NCBI RefSeq assembly: GCF_000236035.1
Contig: NZ_JH393257.1
Span: forward strand, 776,982-840,981
Length of the DNA: 64,000 nt
Direction of reading: 5' to 3'
Source: Vreelandella boliviensis LC1
GTDB lineage: Bacteria; Pseudomonadota; Gammaproteobacteria; Pseudomonadales; Halomonadaceae
Shown here: positions 1-9,445 of the stretch, piece by piece
Layout of the letters: every line of letters starts with the position of its first letter
Position numbering within the stretch: the stretch's first letter is position 1
The notes under the pieces: generated by a model
Databases searched by the model: none
Told to the model about the DNA's origin: nothing
What the model saw: only the letters and a program-made list of their open reading frames with translations
Program-made: the position numbers and the translations under genes

Positions 1-1
1 A

Positions 2-364
2 GTGGCTTGCGTTGCTTTGGCAACCTCTGGTGCGTTGTGTTTGGTTTATCCCCTTTTTGGGGGCGCCTCGCCCTGGCTGCTGCTGGCGCTTCTGGGCGTA
101 TGGGGCGTTAGCGTGATTGCCGATTCTGCGCAGTTTTCGGCGCTGGCTTCGGCTACGGCCCCGCCGGAGCGGCTAGGTGCGGCGCTGGCGATGATGAATG
201 CTATCGGCTTTGGGCTGACCATTCCCTCCATCGCACTGGTCACCTCGCTATGGTCTAGCCAGTCGCTGGCGGTAATTTGGTGGCTATTGCCGGGGCCCAT
301 CCTCGGGCTAATCGCCATGCGCGGGTTTTCTGCACATACCATCACGGTCAATAATCGAGGGTGA
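2..364 (+). CDS. MFS transporter, C-terminal fragment (5' end outside window)
   Basis: The frame is open from the window edge and ends at a TGA at 362-364, giving the last ~120 residues of a membrane protein. It shows about four hydrophobic segments separated by short polar loops; a polar loop with the run APPERLGAA lies between two of them, as in the cytoplasmic loops of major facilitator superfamily permeases. The substrate cannot be told from this end. The protein would sit in the inner membrane. The gene stands immediately upstream of the valS promoter; in many gammaproteobacteria that place is taken by pepA-holC, so its neighbour here is unusual. The true start lies outside the window. 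MFS membership rests on overall pattern only. Confidence 0.7.
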   Translation: MACVALATSGALCLVYPLFGGASPWLLLALLGVWGVSVIADSAQFSALASATAPPERLGAALAMMNAIGFGLTIPSIALVTSLWSSQSLAVIWWLLPGPILGLIAMRGFSAHTITVNNRG

Positions 365-371
365 GTAGCAC

Positions 372-401
372 CTGACGCCCCCCACCCTCTCGCGTTATAC
401 T
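372..401 (+). promoter_or_regulatory. Candidate sigma-70 promoter for valS
   Basis: A CTGACG hexamer (372-377, close to TTGACA) is followed after 18 bases by TATACT (396-401, close to TATAAT). It lies 92 bases before the likely valS ATG and downstream of the stop of the upstream transporter. Predicted only from hexamer match and spacing. Confidence 0.5.
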
Positions 402-430
402 CGCGCCCATTAGCTATGCACTTATTCATT

Positions 431-463
431 TATGCACCTATGCACCTATGCACTTATGTGCAC
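431..463 (+). repeat. Short tandem octamer repeat in valS leader
   Basis: TATGCACC occurs at 431 and 439, TATGCACT at 447, and a degenerate copy (TATGTGCAC) at 455. Each copy holds an ATG, and the copy at 447 supplies the upstream in-frame ATG at 448. It sits in the predicted 5' leader of the valS mRNA, between promoter and coding start. Confidence 0.6.
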
Positions 464-492
464 ATTTCTCGCCAGCCGTGAGCCAACTCCCC

Positions 493-3339
493 ATGGAAAA
501 GACCTACCAACCCGAACAGATCGAAACCCGCTGGTACGAGCGCTGGGAAGCCGATAACCGTTTTGCCCCTTCCGGCCAGGGCACGCCTTTTTCGATCATG
601 ATTCCACCGCCCAATGTGACCGGCAGCCTGCATATGGGCCATGCGTTCCAGGACACCATTATGGATACCCTGACGCGCTGGAAGCGGATGCAGGGTAATA
701 ACACCTTGTGGCAGGTAGGCACCGACCACGCCGGTATCGCCACGCAAATGCTGGTGGAGCGCAAAATTGCCGCAGAAGAGGGCAAAACCCGCCACGATCT
801 CGGCCGTGAGGCATTTATCGACAAGGTCTGGGAGTGGAAGGAGGAGTCTGGCGACCATATTACCCGCCAGCTGCGCCGTATGGGCGCCAGCGTCGACTGG
901 TCTCGCGAACGCTTCACCATGGACGATGGCTTTTATAAAGCCGTGCAGGAAGTGTTTGTGCGCCTGCACGAAGAGAAGCTGATCTATCGTGGCAAGCGTC
1001 TGGTCAACTGGGATCCAACGCTGCACACCGCTATTTCCGACCTGGAAGTCGAGAACAAAGAGCAGCAGGGCAGTTTCTGGCACTTCCGCTACCCGTTGGC
1101 GGATGGCGTTAAGACCGATGACGGCAAAGATTACCTTGTCGTGGCCACCACCCGCCCGGAAACCCTGCTGGGCGATACCGGCGTGGCAGTGAATCCAGAC
1201 GACGAACGCTATGCTTCGCTGGTCGGCAAATTTATCGAGCTGCCGCTGGTCGGCCGTCGTATTCCGGTAGTCGCCGACGAACACGCCGATATGGAAAAAG
1301 GCTCGGGCTGCGTCAAGATCACCCCCGCCCATGACTTCAACGATTACGAAGTCGGTAAGCGCCAGAACCACCTGCTGATCAATGTGTTCTCCAAAGACGC
1401 GGCAATCCTTGAGCAAGCCGAGATCTTCGATCTTAAAGGGCAGGCCCAGCCAGACGAAGACGCCACCCTGCCCGCTAAATACGCAGGGCTTGACCGCTTT
1501 GAAGCGCGCAAGCAGATCGTCGCCGATATGGATGCCCTGGGTCTGCTTGAGCAGGTCGAAGCCGTTAACAATACCCTGCCCTACGGCGACCGCTCCGGTG
1601 ATGTGATCGAGCCGCTGCTCACTGACCAGTGGTTTGTGGCCGTGGAAAGCCTCGCCAAGCCTGCCATCGAGGCGGTGGAAAATGGCGATATCCAGTTCGT
1701 GCCCAAGAACTACGAGAACATGTACTTCGCCTGGATGCGCGACCTGCAGGATTGGTGTATCTCCCGCCAGCTGTGGTGGGGCCACCGTATCCCGGCCTGG
1801 TACGACGCCGAAGGCAATGTCTACGTTGCCCGGACGGAAGCCGAAGCCCGCGAGAAGCATGAGCTGGGCGACGATATTGAGCTTACCCAAGACGAAGACG
1901 TCCTCGATACCTGGTTTAGCTCGGGCCTATGGACCTTTGGCACCCTTGGCTGGCCGGAAGAAACGCCGGAGCTGGAGACCTTCCACCCCTCCAGCGTGCT
2001 GGTCACCGGTTTTGACATCATCTTCTTCTGGGTCGCCCGGATGATCATGATGACCCTGAAGTTCACCAACCAAGTACCGTTCAAGACGGTTTACGTACAC
2101 GGCTTAGTGCGCGACGGCCAAGGGCAGAAGATGTCCAAGTCCAAAGGCAACGTACTCGACCCCATCGACCTGATCGACGGCATCACGCTGGATGAACTGC
2201 TCGAAAAGCGCACCGGCAATATGATGCAGCCGAAGCAGGCCAAGGCAATCGCTAAAGCCACCAAGGACGAGTTTAAAGACGGCATTGAAGCCCACGGCAC
2301 CGATGCGCTGCGCTTCACGTTCCTCTCCCAAGCCACCACCGGGCGTGATATCAAGTTTGATATGAGCCGCCTGGATGGCTACCGCAACTTCTGCAACAAG
2401 CTGTGGAACGCCTCGCGCTACGTACTGATGAACGCCGAAGGCGAAGATTGCGGTACTAGCGGCGAAGAAGTCGAACTTTCCCTGGCCGACCGCTGGATTA
2501 TCTCGCAGCTGCAGAAAACCGAAGCCCAGGTCACCAAGGCGATGGACGAGTACCGCTTCGACCACGCCTCCCAAGCGCTGTATGAATTCGTCTGGAACGA
2601 GTACTGCGACTGGTATTTGGAGCTTTCTAAGCCTGTTTTATGGGACGAAAATGCTACGGCAGAGGCCAAGCGGGGAACACGTCGCACGCTGGTACGCGTA
2701 CTCGAAGCCATTCTGCGCCTTGCTCACCCGATGATGCCCTATATCACCGAAGAGATCTGGCAGCGTGTCTCGCCGCTGGCGGGTGTATATATGGGTGACG
2801 ATGCGTCGATCATGCTGCAAGCCTGGCCGGAAGTCGACGAAAGCAAAATCGATGATCAGGCCAGCCTGGATATCGAGTGGTTAAAAGGTGTGATTATCGC
2901 CGTGCGTAATATCCGCGCAGAGATGAATATCCCCCCCGGTAAACCGCTTGATGTGCTGCTGACCAAAGGCAAGACTGAAGACGCTGAGCGCCTTGAGAGC
3001 AACCGCCACTTCCTGTCCAAGCTCGCCAAGCTGGAAAGCGTTACCTGGCTTGAAAACCCGGATGATGCCCCACTCTCAGCCACGCAGTTAGTGGGTGATA
3101 TGGAAGTGCTGGTGCCGATGGCAGATCTCATCGACAAAGACGCCGAAATCGCCCGCCTTAGTAAAGAGATCGAGAAGCAGGACAAGCTGATCGGTGGCAT
3201 CGAGAAAAAACTCGGCAACGACGGCTTTATCGCCAAAGCGCCGGTGTCCGTGGTCGAAAAAGAGCGTGGCAAGCTGGCCGAATTCCAAGCCACCAAACAG
3301 CTATTAGAAGAGCAAAAAGCCAAGATTGAGGCTTTATAA
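493..3339 (+). CDS. valS: Valine--tRNA ligase
   Basis: Class I aminoacyl-tRNA synthetase that charges tRNA-Val with valine in the cytoplasm. The protein has 948 residues, the usual length for gammaproteobacterial ValRS. The catalytic signatures are present: HMGH near residues 47-50 and KMSKS at 546-550. The editing (CP1) domain lies between them, the anticodon-binding region follows, and a C-terminal coiled coil (about residues 875-948, rich in Lys/Glu) ends the protein, as expected. An in-frame ATG at 448 would add 15 residues (MHLCAHF...) not typical of the family; the ATG at 493 beginning [11 protein letters not shown] is chosen because that is where family similarity begins. A rho-independent terminator follows directly, so the gene is probably monocistronic. 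Confidence 0.97.
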   Translation: MEKTYQPEQIETRWYERWEADNRFAPSGQGTPFSIMIPPPNVTGSLHMGHAFQDTIMDTLTRWKRMQGNNTLWQVGTDHAGIATQMLVERKIAAEEGKTRHDLGREAFIDKVWEWKEESGDHITRQLRRMGASVDWSRERFTMDDGFYKAVQEVFVRLHEEKLIYRGKRLVNWDPTLHTAISDLEVENKEQQGSFWHFRYPLADGVKTDDGKDYLVVATTRPETLLGDTGVAVNPDDERYASLVGKFIELPLVGRRIPVVADEHADMEKGSGCVKITPAHDFNDYEVGKRQNHLLINVFSKDAAILEQAEIFDLKGQAQPDEDATLPAKYAGLDRFEARKQIVADMDALGLLEQVEAVNNTLPYGDRSGDVIEPLLTDQWFVAVESLAKPAIEAVENGDIQFVPKNYENMYFAWMRDLQDWCISRQLWWGHRIPAWYDAEGNVYVARTEAEAREKHELGDDIELTQDEDVLDTWFSSGLWTFGTLGWPEETPELETFHPSSVLVTGFDIIFFWVARMIMMTLKFTNQVPFKTVYVHGLVRDGQGQKMSKSKGNVLDPIDLIDGITLDELLEKRTGNMMQPKQAKAIAKATKDEFKDGIEAHGTDALRFTFLSQATTGRDIKFDMSRLDGYRNFCNKLWNASRYVLMNAEGEDCGTSGEEVELSLADRWIISQLQKTEAQVTKAMDEYRFDHASQALYEFVWNEYCDWYLELSKPVLWDENATAEAKRGTRRTLVRVLEAILRLAHPMMPYITEEIWQRVSPLAGVYMGDDASIMLQAWPEVDESKIDDQASLDIEWLKGVIIAVRNIRAEMNIPPGKPLDVLLTKGKTEDAERLESNRHFLSKLAKLESVTWLENPDDAPLSATQLVGDMEVLVPMADLIDKDAEIARLSKEIEKQDKLIGGIEKKLGNDGFIAKAPVSVVEKERGKLAEFQATKQLLEEQKAKIEAL

Positions 3340-3356
3340 TCACACGCTAAGCATCG

Positions 3357-3385
3357 AAAACGGCACCCGAAAAGGTGCCGTTTTT
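3357..3385 (+). terminator. Rho-independent terminator of valS
   Basis: An inverted repeat pairs AAAACGGCACC (3357-3367) with GGTGCCGTTTT (3374-3384), separated by a six-base loop, and the right arm runs into a T tract. It lies 18 bases after the valS stop. Confidence 0.9.
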
Positions 3386-3546
3386 AGTTTCGCCCTACAG
3401 CCAAAGCACTGATTGCATCAGGAACAAACCCCATAACGACCTGACCAAATGAGTATAGGCTCGTTTGGCTCTGATCCTGAGAGGGCTTATCAATATCGTA
3501 AATTGAACGGAGCCATTGCGCATTCAACTATCGAGGTCACTCGAAT

Positions 3547-4620
3547 ATGGCAACAACAGACAAATTTAGCAACACGCCTCCCACCATACCGCCGCTCGAC
3601 CCTAGCCGTATCGCGCTGTTTGAGGAAGCTGGCCTAACGGTCAAACAGCTGGAACCGCTTGGCCTCGAGATTTACGGCGCTGACGTTCGCTCACGACTTT
3701 CCGAACCAGTCATCGAAGCGTTAGAAGTGGAAATGGCGAACCGGGGCTTCATCGTCTTTAAACACCAAACGGATCTCTCGGCAGATGAACTGGTCAATGC
3801 AAGTAAATGGTGGGGCGCGGGGGAAATTCATTCCACTCATGGCGTCCATCCCGCCACGCCTGACATGAACCGGGACATATTCCGCTGCTCCAATGACAAG
3901 CGCTACGGCATCCTCGGCGTTGGCCCCCAGTGGCATAACGATGGCAGCTTCGAAGCAGCGACGTTTTCTCATTCCGCCTACTACATGGCGCAGGCACCTG
4001 AAAAAGGCGGCGGAACGCACTTTGCTCATCAGGGTGCAGCCTTCGACGTGCTACCAAAGGAAAAGCAGGCGTTTTGGGAACGGCTTGTCTCTGTGAATTC
4101 TGATTCAGGCGTCAGTCACCCCGTCGTCCATACCCATCCTATTTCGGGGCGCAAGAGCGTATGGCTTCATTTGGGAATGACCGGCGCCGTGATAGAGCGG
4201 CTACCCGAAGAAGGCGTGGCTATCGATGAGCTACAACAGGCCCCCGCCTCTGTCGATCATCTTCGTTTGCTCAACGAAGATGAAATGAAACAGCTTTTCA
4301 ATGACTATAACGATCTCCTGGAGGCGTCTTTCGAAAAGGATTACGGGATCCGTTATTACTATCAAACGGGGGATTTACTCTACGTTGATAACTGGGCAAT
4401 GGCTCACAGGGCTGCGCCTGAAGCGCATATGTCGGCCGAAGAACAAGGGCTAAGGATTATGGATCGCGTCACTATCAAGTCCAAACAGAACCTGGCACCT
4501 CACTTTGGCTTGCCGCAGTACATCAATTTAGCCGGGCCTCACCCCTTTAATCGCGATGGCATCTGGAAAGCTGGTGGCGTTGGGTTTCGCTGGAAAGATG
4601 ACATCCCCATGCAAAACTAG
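3547..4620 (+). CDS. TauD/TfdA-family Fe(II)/2-oxoglutarate-dependent dioxygenase
   Basis: Predicted cytoplasmic oxygenase that couples 2-oxoglutarate decarboxylation to hydroxylation of an organic substrate. The 2-His-1-carboxylate iron site is visible: His130 and Asp132 in WHNDGSF, and distal His287 in AMAHRAA. Arg303 or Arg307 is the likely 2-oxoglutarate ligand. At 357 residues it is longer than TauD or TfdA (about 280-290), with an N-terminal extension of ~60 residues. The ATG at 3547 has GAGG at 3533-3536. The substrate is unknown: family members act on taurine, alkyl sulfates, phenoxyacetates or amino acid derivatives. No transporter or regulator of sulfur or nitrogen starvation is adjacent; it stands alone between the valS terminator and the next gene 165 bp on. 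Confidence 0.85.
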   Translation: MATTDKFSNTPPTIPPLDPSRIALFEEAGLTVKQLEPLGLEIYGADVRSRLSEPVIEALEVEMANRGFIVFKHQTDLSADELVNASKWWGAGEIHSTHGVHPATPDMNRDIFRCSNDKRYGILGVGPQWHNDGSFEAATFSHSAYYMAQAPEKGGGTHFAHQGAAFDVLPKEKQAFWERLVSVNSDSGVSHPVVHTHPISGRKSVWLHLGMTGAVIERLPEEGVAIDELQQAPASVDHLRLLNEDEMKQLFNDYNDLLEASFEKDYGIRYYYQTGDLLYVDNWAMAHRAAPEAHMSAEEQGLRIMDRVTIKSKQNLAPHFGLPQYINLAGPHPFNRDGIWKAGGVGFRWKDDIPMQN

Positions 4621-4710
4621 GGTCTGTTAACGGTATAGGCACTCAGCGACAACACCTTAACCAATCTAAGCATTTTCGCCCTATTCCACCGCGCCCTAAC
4701 CACATTTTCT

Positions 4711-4753
4711 TACCAAAGGTGTAAGGTTGGTACAAGAACGGCCACTAAGTGGC
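4711..4753 (+). promoter_or_regulatory. Two inverted repeats upstream of the APH/ynj cluster
   Basis: TACCAA (4711-4716) and TTGGTA (4727-4732) form a dyad with a ten-base spacer, and GCCACT-A-AGTGGC follows at 4741-4753. Both lie 33-75 bases before the first gene of the cluster, where an operator or short hairpin would be expected. No regulator was linked to them. Confidence 0.3.
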
Positions 4754-4785
4754 ATCGCTGATTCAGCAACGACACGGACTGCTCT

Positions 4786-5826
4786 ATGCCGACACCAACT
4801 GAAGCGCGTTTACAGGCGCTGGCAACCGAATTAAAGCGGGCCGGGATTGTGTACCGTGAGCTTACACCAATGGCGGATACCGGTCTGGCTCACGATCACG
4901 TATGGATTCATCGCGAAGGCGATGACTGGGTGGCGCGGCTACCGAAGCAGAGTCAGATGAACCTGCCGCCTGCAGAGAACCTTGCCTATCAGACAGCCTG
5001 CTACCAGCGCTCTAGCCCTGGCGGGCACACGCCAACACTTTATGACACCCTGCCGCCGAGCGAGACATTGCCCCGGGGCGGGCTGCTGGTCGAAGCTATT
5101 CGTGGTCGTTTGGCCAAGTTGCCGGAAGACTTACCCGCCATCGCCGACGCCTTGGCGAGTCTGCACCGCCAACCGCTGCCCAGTGTCGCGAAGCAGGCAC
5201 CACTGCTTGCTCCTAAAGACCCATGGCAGGCGATGGTCGACGAGGTGCGCCAGCAGGCGAACTGGTTGGGCGATGCCCAGCTTTCGAGCAAAGTCACTCA
5301 GCGCATTAAACAGGAGCTGGATCTGCTCCCGCTTCGCTTAAGCGATGCCACGCCGACACTGATTAGCTTTGACACCCACCCTGGCAACTTCTTAATCCGC
5401 GACGATGGCCGCGCGGTGTTGGTGGATTTAGAGAAGTGCCGCTACGGCCTACCGGGTATCGATCTTGCTCACACCAGCCTTTACACCTCGACCACTTGGG
5501 ACCTCAACAGCCAAGCCGTGCTATCGCTAAGCGACGTGATTAGCTTTTACCGCCGCTGGCAAGCCGACATAAATGAGTCGCCCGATACCGACACCCTGGT
5601 CGCCTGCCGCCGCGCTACCTGGCTCTGGTCATTGACCTGGTGTGCCAAGTGGCGCGCCCAGCACTTAAACGCCAAAGATGCCCAGCAGTGCGGTGAAGAC
5701 TGGTCGGCAGAGCTCACCGACCCCGCCGTGATTGACCACGTGCGCGACCGCGTTGAGCACTACCTCTCGCTGCCGGTTATTGATCACGTTCATAGCGAGC
5801 TTCAGTGCCTGCAAGCCTCTCTATAA
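4786..5826 (+). CDS. APH-family phosphotransferase (small-molecule kinase-like)
   Basis: Protein of 346 residues with the aminoglycoside/choline kinase fold signature. The catalytic-loop motif DTHPGN is at residues 196-201 (Asp196, Asn201), and the metal-binding motif appears as VDLE with Asp214 and Glu216. N-terminal nucleotide-binding features are less clear. Family members phosphorylate aminoglycosides, choline, thiamine, homoserine or hydroxyl groups of other small molecules; the sequence does not single out one. The gene starts the ynj-type cluster, with ynjB beginning 32 bp after its stop, which suggests that it phosphorylates an imported compound (inference). The start ATG at 4786 has only a weak ribosome binding site (GGACT). 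An antibiotic resistance role is unlikely given the context. Confidence 0.78.
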   Translation: MPTPTEARLQALATELKRAGIVYRELTPMADTGLAHDHVWIHREGDDWVARLPKQSQMNLPPAENLAYQTACYQRSSPGGHTPTLYDTLPPSETLPRGGLLVEAIRGRLAKLPEDLPAIADALASLHRQPLPSVAKQAPLLAPKDPWQAMVDEVRQQANWLGDAQLSSKVTQRIKQELDLLPLRLSDATPTLISFDTHPGNFLIRDDGRAVLVDLEKCRYGLPGIDLAHTSLYTSTTWDLNSQAVLSLSDVISFYRRWQADINESPDTDTLVACRRATWLWSLTWCAKWRAQHLNAKDAQQCGEDWSAELTDPAVIDHVRDRVEHYLSLPVIDHVHSELQCLQASL

Positions 5827-5858
5827 CGATTTTTCTTTCCCTACTAATGAGGTGTGCG

Positions 5859-7100
5859 ATGCCGATTAACCGTCACTCGCTGCATGCGATTTTTTCAACA
5901 ACGCTAGCCACAACTATTTCCACAGCGATGCTAGCCTTTACGCTTCCTGCAATGGCCAACCCTGACCCTAGTGATTGGCAAAGCGTCGTGGCAGAAGCCG
6001 AAGGCCAAACCGTTTACTGGAATGCCTGGGGCGGTGAAGCACGCACCAATGCTTATATTGAGTGGGTGGCACAGCAGGTAGATGCGCGATATGGCATCGA
6101 ATTGGTTCACGTTAAACTCGGCGACACCTCCGAAGCGGTGTCGCGGGTATTAGCGGAGAAACAGGCGGGTAATGACAACACCGGCAGTGTCGATATGGTC
6201 TGGATTAACGGCGAAAATTTTGCCGCTATGAAAAACAACGACCTACTGTTCGGGCCCTGGTCGGATTCACTGCCCAACTACCCGCTCACCGACCCGGACA
6301 ACACCCCTGCCGTGCGTTACGACTGGACGATTCCAATAGATGGCCTGGAGTCGCCCTGGAGCAGTTCTCAGGTGGTGTTTTACTACGATACGGCGCTGGT
6401 AGAAGAGCACCCGAACAACATGCCAGAGCTGCTGGACTGGGCGGCACAGAACCCCGGTGAATTTACCTACCCGCAGGTGCCGAACTTTTTGGGCAACGCT
6501 TTTATTACCCAGGCGCTGTTAGAGCTAGGCGAAGACACCCGCATTTTCTACCAGCCGATGCAGGCAGAAGATTTTGACGCAGCCACCGAACCGCTTTGGG
6601 CGTACCTGGATGAGCTTCACCCCCACCTGTGGCGCTCTGGCCGGGCGTTCCCCTCCAACAGCGCCGATCTGCGCAGCTTAATGGGCGACAGCGAAATCAG
6701 CATCGCGCTGTCGTTCAGCACCACGGAAGCGTCTGGGGCTATCGCCAACTATGAGCTTCCCGACACGGTGCGCAGCTACGTTCATGATAGCGGTATGATC
6801 GGCAATATGAGCTTTATGGCGATTCCCTATAACGCCGAACATAAGGCAGGCGCTATGGTGGTGGCCAATTACTTGATGTCACCCGAAGCGCAGGCGGAAA
6901 AACAAGACCCAGAGGTGTGGGGAAGTAACACTGTGCTGGCGATGGAGCAGCTCACTGCAGAGGAGCGCGCTCTGTTCGACAATATTGATCTAGGCATCGC
7001 CACACTGCCGCCCAAAGAGCTTGGCGAGGTGCTCGGCCAGCCTCACCCCAGCTGGGTCGATGCCCTGGCTGAGGCGTGGCAAGAACGCTACGTGAACTAG
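5859..7100 (+). CDS. ynjB: ABC transporter periplasmic substrate-binding protein, YnjB family
   Basis: Extracytoplasmic solute-binding protein of an importer. With the ATG at 5859, which follows TGAGGTG at 5848-5854, it has 413 residues. An N-terminal signal peptide ends in AMA (residues 31-33), predicting cleavage before Asn34. The segment with YWNAWGG early in the mature protein, and later FLGNAF and NSADLRSLMGD, resemble the YnjB branch of the family that includes thiamine- and iron-binding proteins. The in-frame ATG at 5805 lies inside the upstream gene and would spoil the signal peptide, so it is not preferred. Permease and ATPase genes follow at once. The transported substrate of YnjBCD systems is not established. 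Confidence 0.88.
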   Translation: MPINRHSLHAIFSTTLATTISTAMLAFTLPAMANPDPSDWQSVVAEAEGQTVYWNAWGGEARTNAYIEWVAQQVDARYGIELVHVKLGDTSEAVSRVLAEKQAGNDNTGSVDMVWINGENFAAMKNNDLLFGPWSDSLPNYPLTDPDNTPAVRYDWTIPIDGLESPWSSSQVVFYYDTALVEEHPNNMPELLDWAAQNPGEFTYPQVPNFLGNAFITQALLELGEDTRIFYQPMQAEDFDAATEPLWAYLDELHPHLWRSGRAFPSNSADLRSLMGDSEISIALSFSTTEASGAIANYELPDTVRSYVHDSGMIGNMSFMAIPYNAEHKAGAMVVANYLMSPEAQAEKQDPEVWGSNTVLAMEQLTAEERALFDNIDLGIATLPPKELGEVLGQPHPSWVDALAEAWQERYVN

Positions 7101-7103
7101 TCG

Positions 7104-8786
7104 ATGCTGCTTCGTCTGGCCCCATGGATATTGATCGGCGTATTGGTAGTGCCGTTAGCGGCGGGCCTGCTGATGGTCATTCTCCCGGCGTTTGGCTACT
7201 TACCTGTACTTGGCGGCGAGACGTTTCACTTTGACGCCTGGCAGGCGCTTTGGCAGCGCCCTGGGTTATACCGCTCCATACTGCTGAGCTATACGAGTGG
7301 GCTAATCACCACACTGGTGTCGCTATCCATCGTGGTGCTGTTTTTGGCCGCCAGCCGTGGCACTTGGTTAGACCGCGGCATTCGGCGGCTGGTCTCACCG
7401 CTGCTGGCCATTCCCCACGCAGCGGTGGCCTTTGGTTTGGCCTTTCTTATCACCCCTTCCGGGCTGTTCGTTCGCTGGGTCTCCCCTGGGTTGACCGGCT
7501 GGGAGCGTCCGCCAGATTTGCTGATCGTCAACGACCCCATGGGGTTGGCACTGATGGCGGGGCTGGTGCTTAAAGAGGTGCCCTTTTTACTCTTGATGTG
7601 CCTTGCAGCACTGCCCCAGTTGGGCCCTGAAAAGCGTGTGACTTTGGCACGTTCACTGGGCTACTCGGCGAATATCGCCTGGCTGAAAAGTGTCTTCCCG
7701 GCGCTCTATCCGTTAATTCGGCTGCCGGTTTATGCGGTGGTTGCCTACGCCACCTCGGTGGTCGATATGGCCATGATTCTCGGCCCGACGCTGCCCCCCA
7801 CACTTAGCGTGTCGATTCTTGGCTGGTTTAATGATCCAGACTTGGATCGCCGTTATATGGCCTCCGCAGGGGCGGTATTACAACTCGGCGTCACGCTTGC
7901 GGCACTCTTGACCTGGTGGCTGGGCGAGCAGTGCGTCAAGCGGATCAGCGAAGGCTGGTTGGTGAATGGGGCCCGAAGCTCCGGCTCTATTGCTATTGCC
8001 GTTGGCGGCCGCGTGCTGCTGACCACCACGACGCTGCTGGCCATCAGCGCGATTGGCGGGCTGGTGATTTTTTCAGTCGCCGGTTTTTGGCGCTTTCCTG
8101 ATGCCTTGCCCGGCACGTTTACTCTGGATCACTGGCAGCGCATTTTGCCCAGTGTGACCACACCGCTGCTGAATACACTTAGCGTTGGGCTAGCAGCGAC
8201 GCTGATTGCCGCCGTGCTGGTAGTGGCAACCCTTGAGAACGCGGCGCGCCATCATTTACCGGTTAGCCGCTCCCAGTGGCTGCTGTATCTTCCGCTTATC
8301 GTGCCTCAGGTCGCCTTTCTGTTTGGCTTGGTAGTCGCGGCGGAGAGTATTAGTGTTCGTCCCCAATGGGCGTTAGTGGTTGCGGCCCATTTACTGTTTG
8401 TGGCGCCTTATCTGTATTTATCGCTGTCCGAAGCGTATCGGCGTCTGGATCCACGCTGGGTGCAAGTTGCTCACTCCCTTGGGGCTAGCCCATGGCGAGC
8501 TTTTTGTCGGGTACGCCTGCCACTGCTGCTGGCCCCACTGCTCACCGCCTGCGCGGTCAGTTTAGCAGTGAGTATCGGCCAATATTTACCCACGCTGTTG
8601 CTGGGCGGCGGGCGCGTTCCCACCATTACCACTGAAGCAGTAGCCATGGCATCCGGTGGCAATCGACGCTTAATTGCCGTACTGGCGCTACTACAAGCGC
8701 TGCTGCCCTTTATCGGCTTTAGCTTGGCACTGATGATCCCGCGGTTGATGTGGTCTAAGCGGCGCAACATGCGAGGAGTAGTATGA
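7104..8786 (+). CDS. ynjC: ABC transporter permease with two fused membrane halves, YnjC family
   Basis: Inner-membrane permease of 560 residues made of two tandem binding-protein-dependent transport domains, each with about six membrane segments, as in ThiP and YnjC. The EAA-type cytoplasmic loops that contact the ATPase are visible in the first half near VTLARSLGYSANIAWLKSVF and in the second near VAHSLGASPWRAFCRVRLP. The gene begins three bases after the ynjB stop and its TGA overlaps the ATG of the ATPase gene (ATGA at 8783-8786), so the three are translationally coupled. One gene thus supplies both membrane halves of the transporter. Substrate unknown. Confidence 0.9.
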   Translation: MLLRLAPWILIGVLVVPLAAGLLMVILPAFGYLPVLGGETFHFDAWQALWQRPGLYRSILLSYTSGLITTLVSLSIVVLFLAASRGTWLDRGIRRLVSPLLAIPHAAVAFGLAFLITPSGLFVRWVSPGLTGWERPPDLLIVNDPMGLALMAGLVLKEVPFLLLMCLAALPQLGPEKRVTLARSLGYSANIAWLKSVFPALYPLIRLPVYAVVAYATSVVDMAMILGPTLPPTLSVSILGWFNDPDLDRRYMASAGAVLQLGVTLAALLTWWLGEQCVKRISEGWLVNGARSSGSIAIAVGGRVLLTTTTLLAISAIGGLVIFSVAGFWRFPDALPGTFTLDHWQRILPSVTTPLLNTLSVGLAATLIAAVLVVATLENAARHHLPVSRSQWLLYLPLIVPQVAFLFGLVVAAESISVRPQWALVVAAHLLFVAPYLYLSLSEAYRRLDPRWVQVAHSLGASPWRAFCRVRLPLLLAPLLTACAVSLAVSIGQYLPTLLLGGGRVPTITTEAVAMASGGNRRLIAVLALLQALLPFIGFSLALMIPRLMWSKRRNMRGVV

Positions 8787-9445
8787 TAGTGAATGCTAAC
8801 CTTCACACAGAGCGGCTTCACACCCAGCAGCTTCACATTAAGCAGCTAAACATATCGCTGCATGGAGAGACGCTGCTAGCACTCGACAGCGTTATCCAAC
8901 CGGGTGAGGTGTTAACCGTAATGGGCCCCTCTGGTTCGGGCAAATCAACCCTGCTGGCTTACTTGGCGGGCTTTCTCTCGCCCGCCTTCCAGGCCCAGGG
9001 CCAGCTTTATCTTGATGAACAGCGCCTGGACACCCTGCCTGCTGAAAAACGCGGCATTGGACTTTTATTTCAGGATCCGATGTTGTTTCCGCACCTAAGC
9101 GTAGGCGGAAATTTGCGCTTTGGGCTACCTCGCCATATCAAAGGTAAGCGCCAACAGGTCACCCAAGCGCTTGAGCAAGTGGGGTTAGCAGGTTATGAAG
9201 CCCGCGACCCTGCCACCCTTTCCGGTGGTCAACAGGCCCGCGTGGCGTTGATGCGCCTACTGCTTTCCAAGCCACGGGCGGTGCTGTTGGATGAGCCGTT
9301 TTCCAAACTGGATACCGCGCTGCGCCAGGAAATGCGCACGCTGGTGTTTAGCCAACTGAGTGAGGCAGGCCTGCCTGCGCTACTGGTTACCCACGACCAC
9401 GCGGATGCCAACGCGGCGGGAGGGCCTGTCATTGAGCTTGGCTGA
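8783..9445 (+). CDS. ynjD: ABC transporter ATP-binding protein, YnjD family
   Basis: ATPase subunit of 220 residues that powers the YnjBC importer at the cytoplasmic face. Walker A GPSGSGKST is at residues 48-56, the ABC signature LSGGQQ at 146-151, Walker B VLLDE at 167-171, and the H-loop is in LVTHDH. The start codon overlaps the stop of ynjC by four bases. Next comes a glycosyltransferase gene that appears to start within its last codons. The short length without a C-terminal regulatory domain matches YnjD rather than the longer sugar or spermidine ATPases. Confidence 0.92.
   Translation: MIVNANLHTERLHTQQLHIKQLNISLHGETLLALDSVIQPGEVLTVMGPSGSGKSTLLAYLAGFLSPAFQAQGQLYLDEQRLDTLPAEKRGIGLLFQDPMLFPHLSVGGNLRFGLPRHIKGKRQQVTQALEQVGLAGYEARDPATLSGGQQARVALMRLLLSKPRAVLLDEPFSKLDTALRQEMRTLVFSQLSEAGLPALLVTHDHADANAAGGPVIELG

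Noticed and set aside
454..1890. Long open frame (478 codons) antisense to valS
   Set aside because: It mirrors the codon structure of valS, has no ribosome binding site, and shows no recognisable domain; it is a shadow of the high-GC coding strand.
3470..3490. CTGAGAGG resembling the conserved core of a TPP riboswitch
   Set aside because: The other conserved parts of the riboswitch (ACCC...GGATAATGCC region) are not found nearby, and the next gene is a dioxygenase.
3449..3637. Short frame overlapping the dioxygenase start
   Set aside because: Out of frame with the certain gene and not similar to a known protein.
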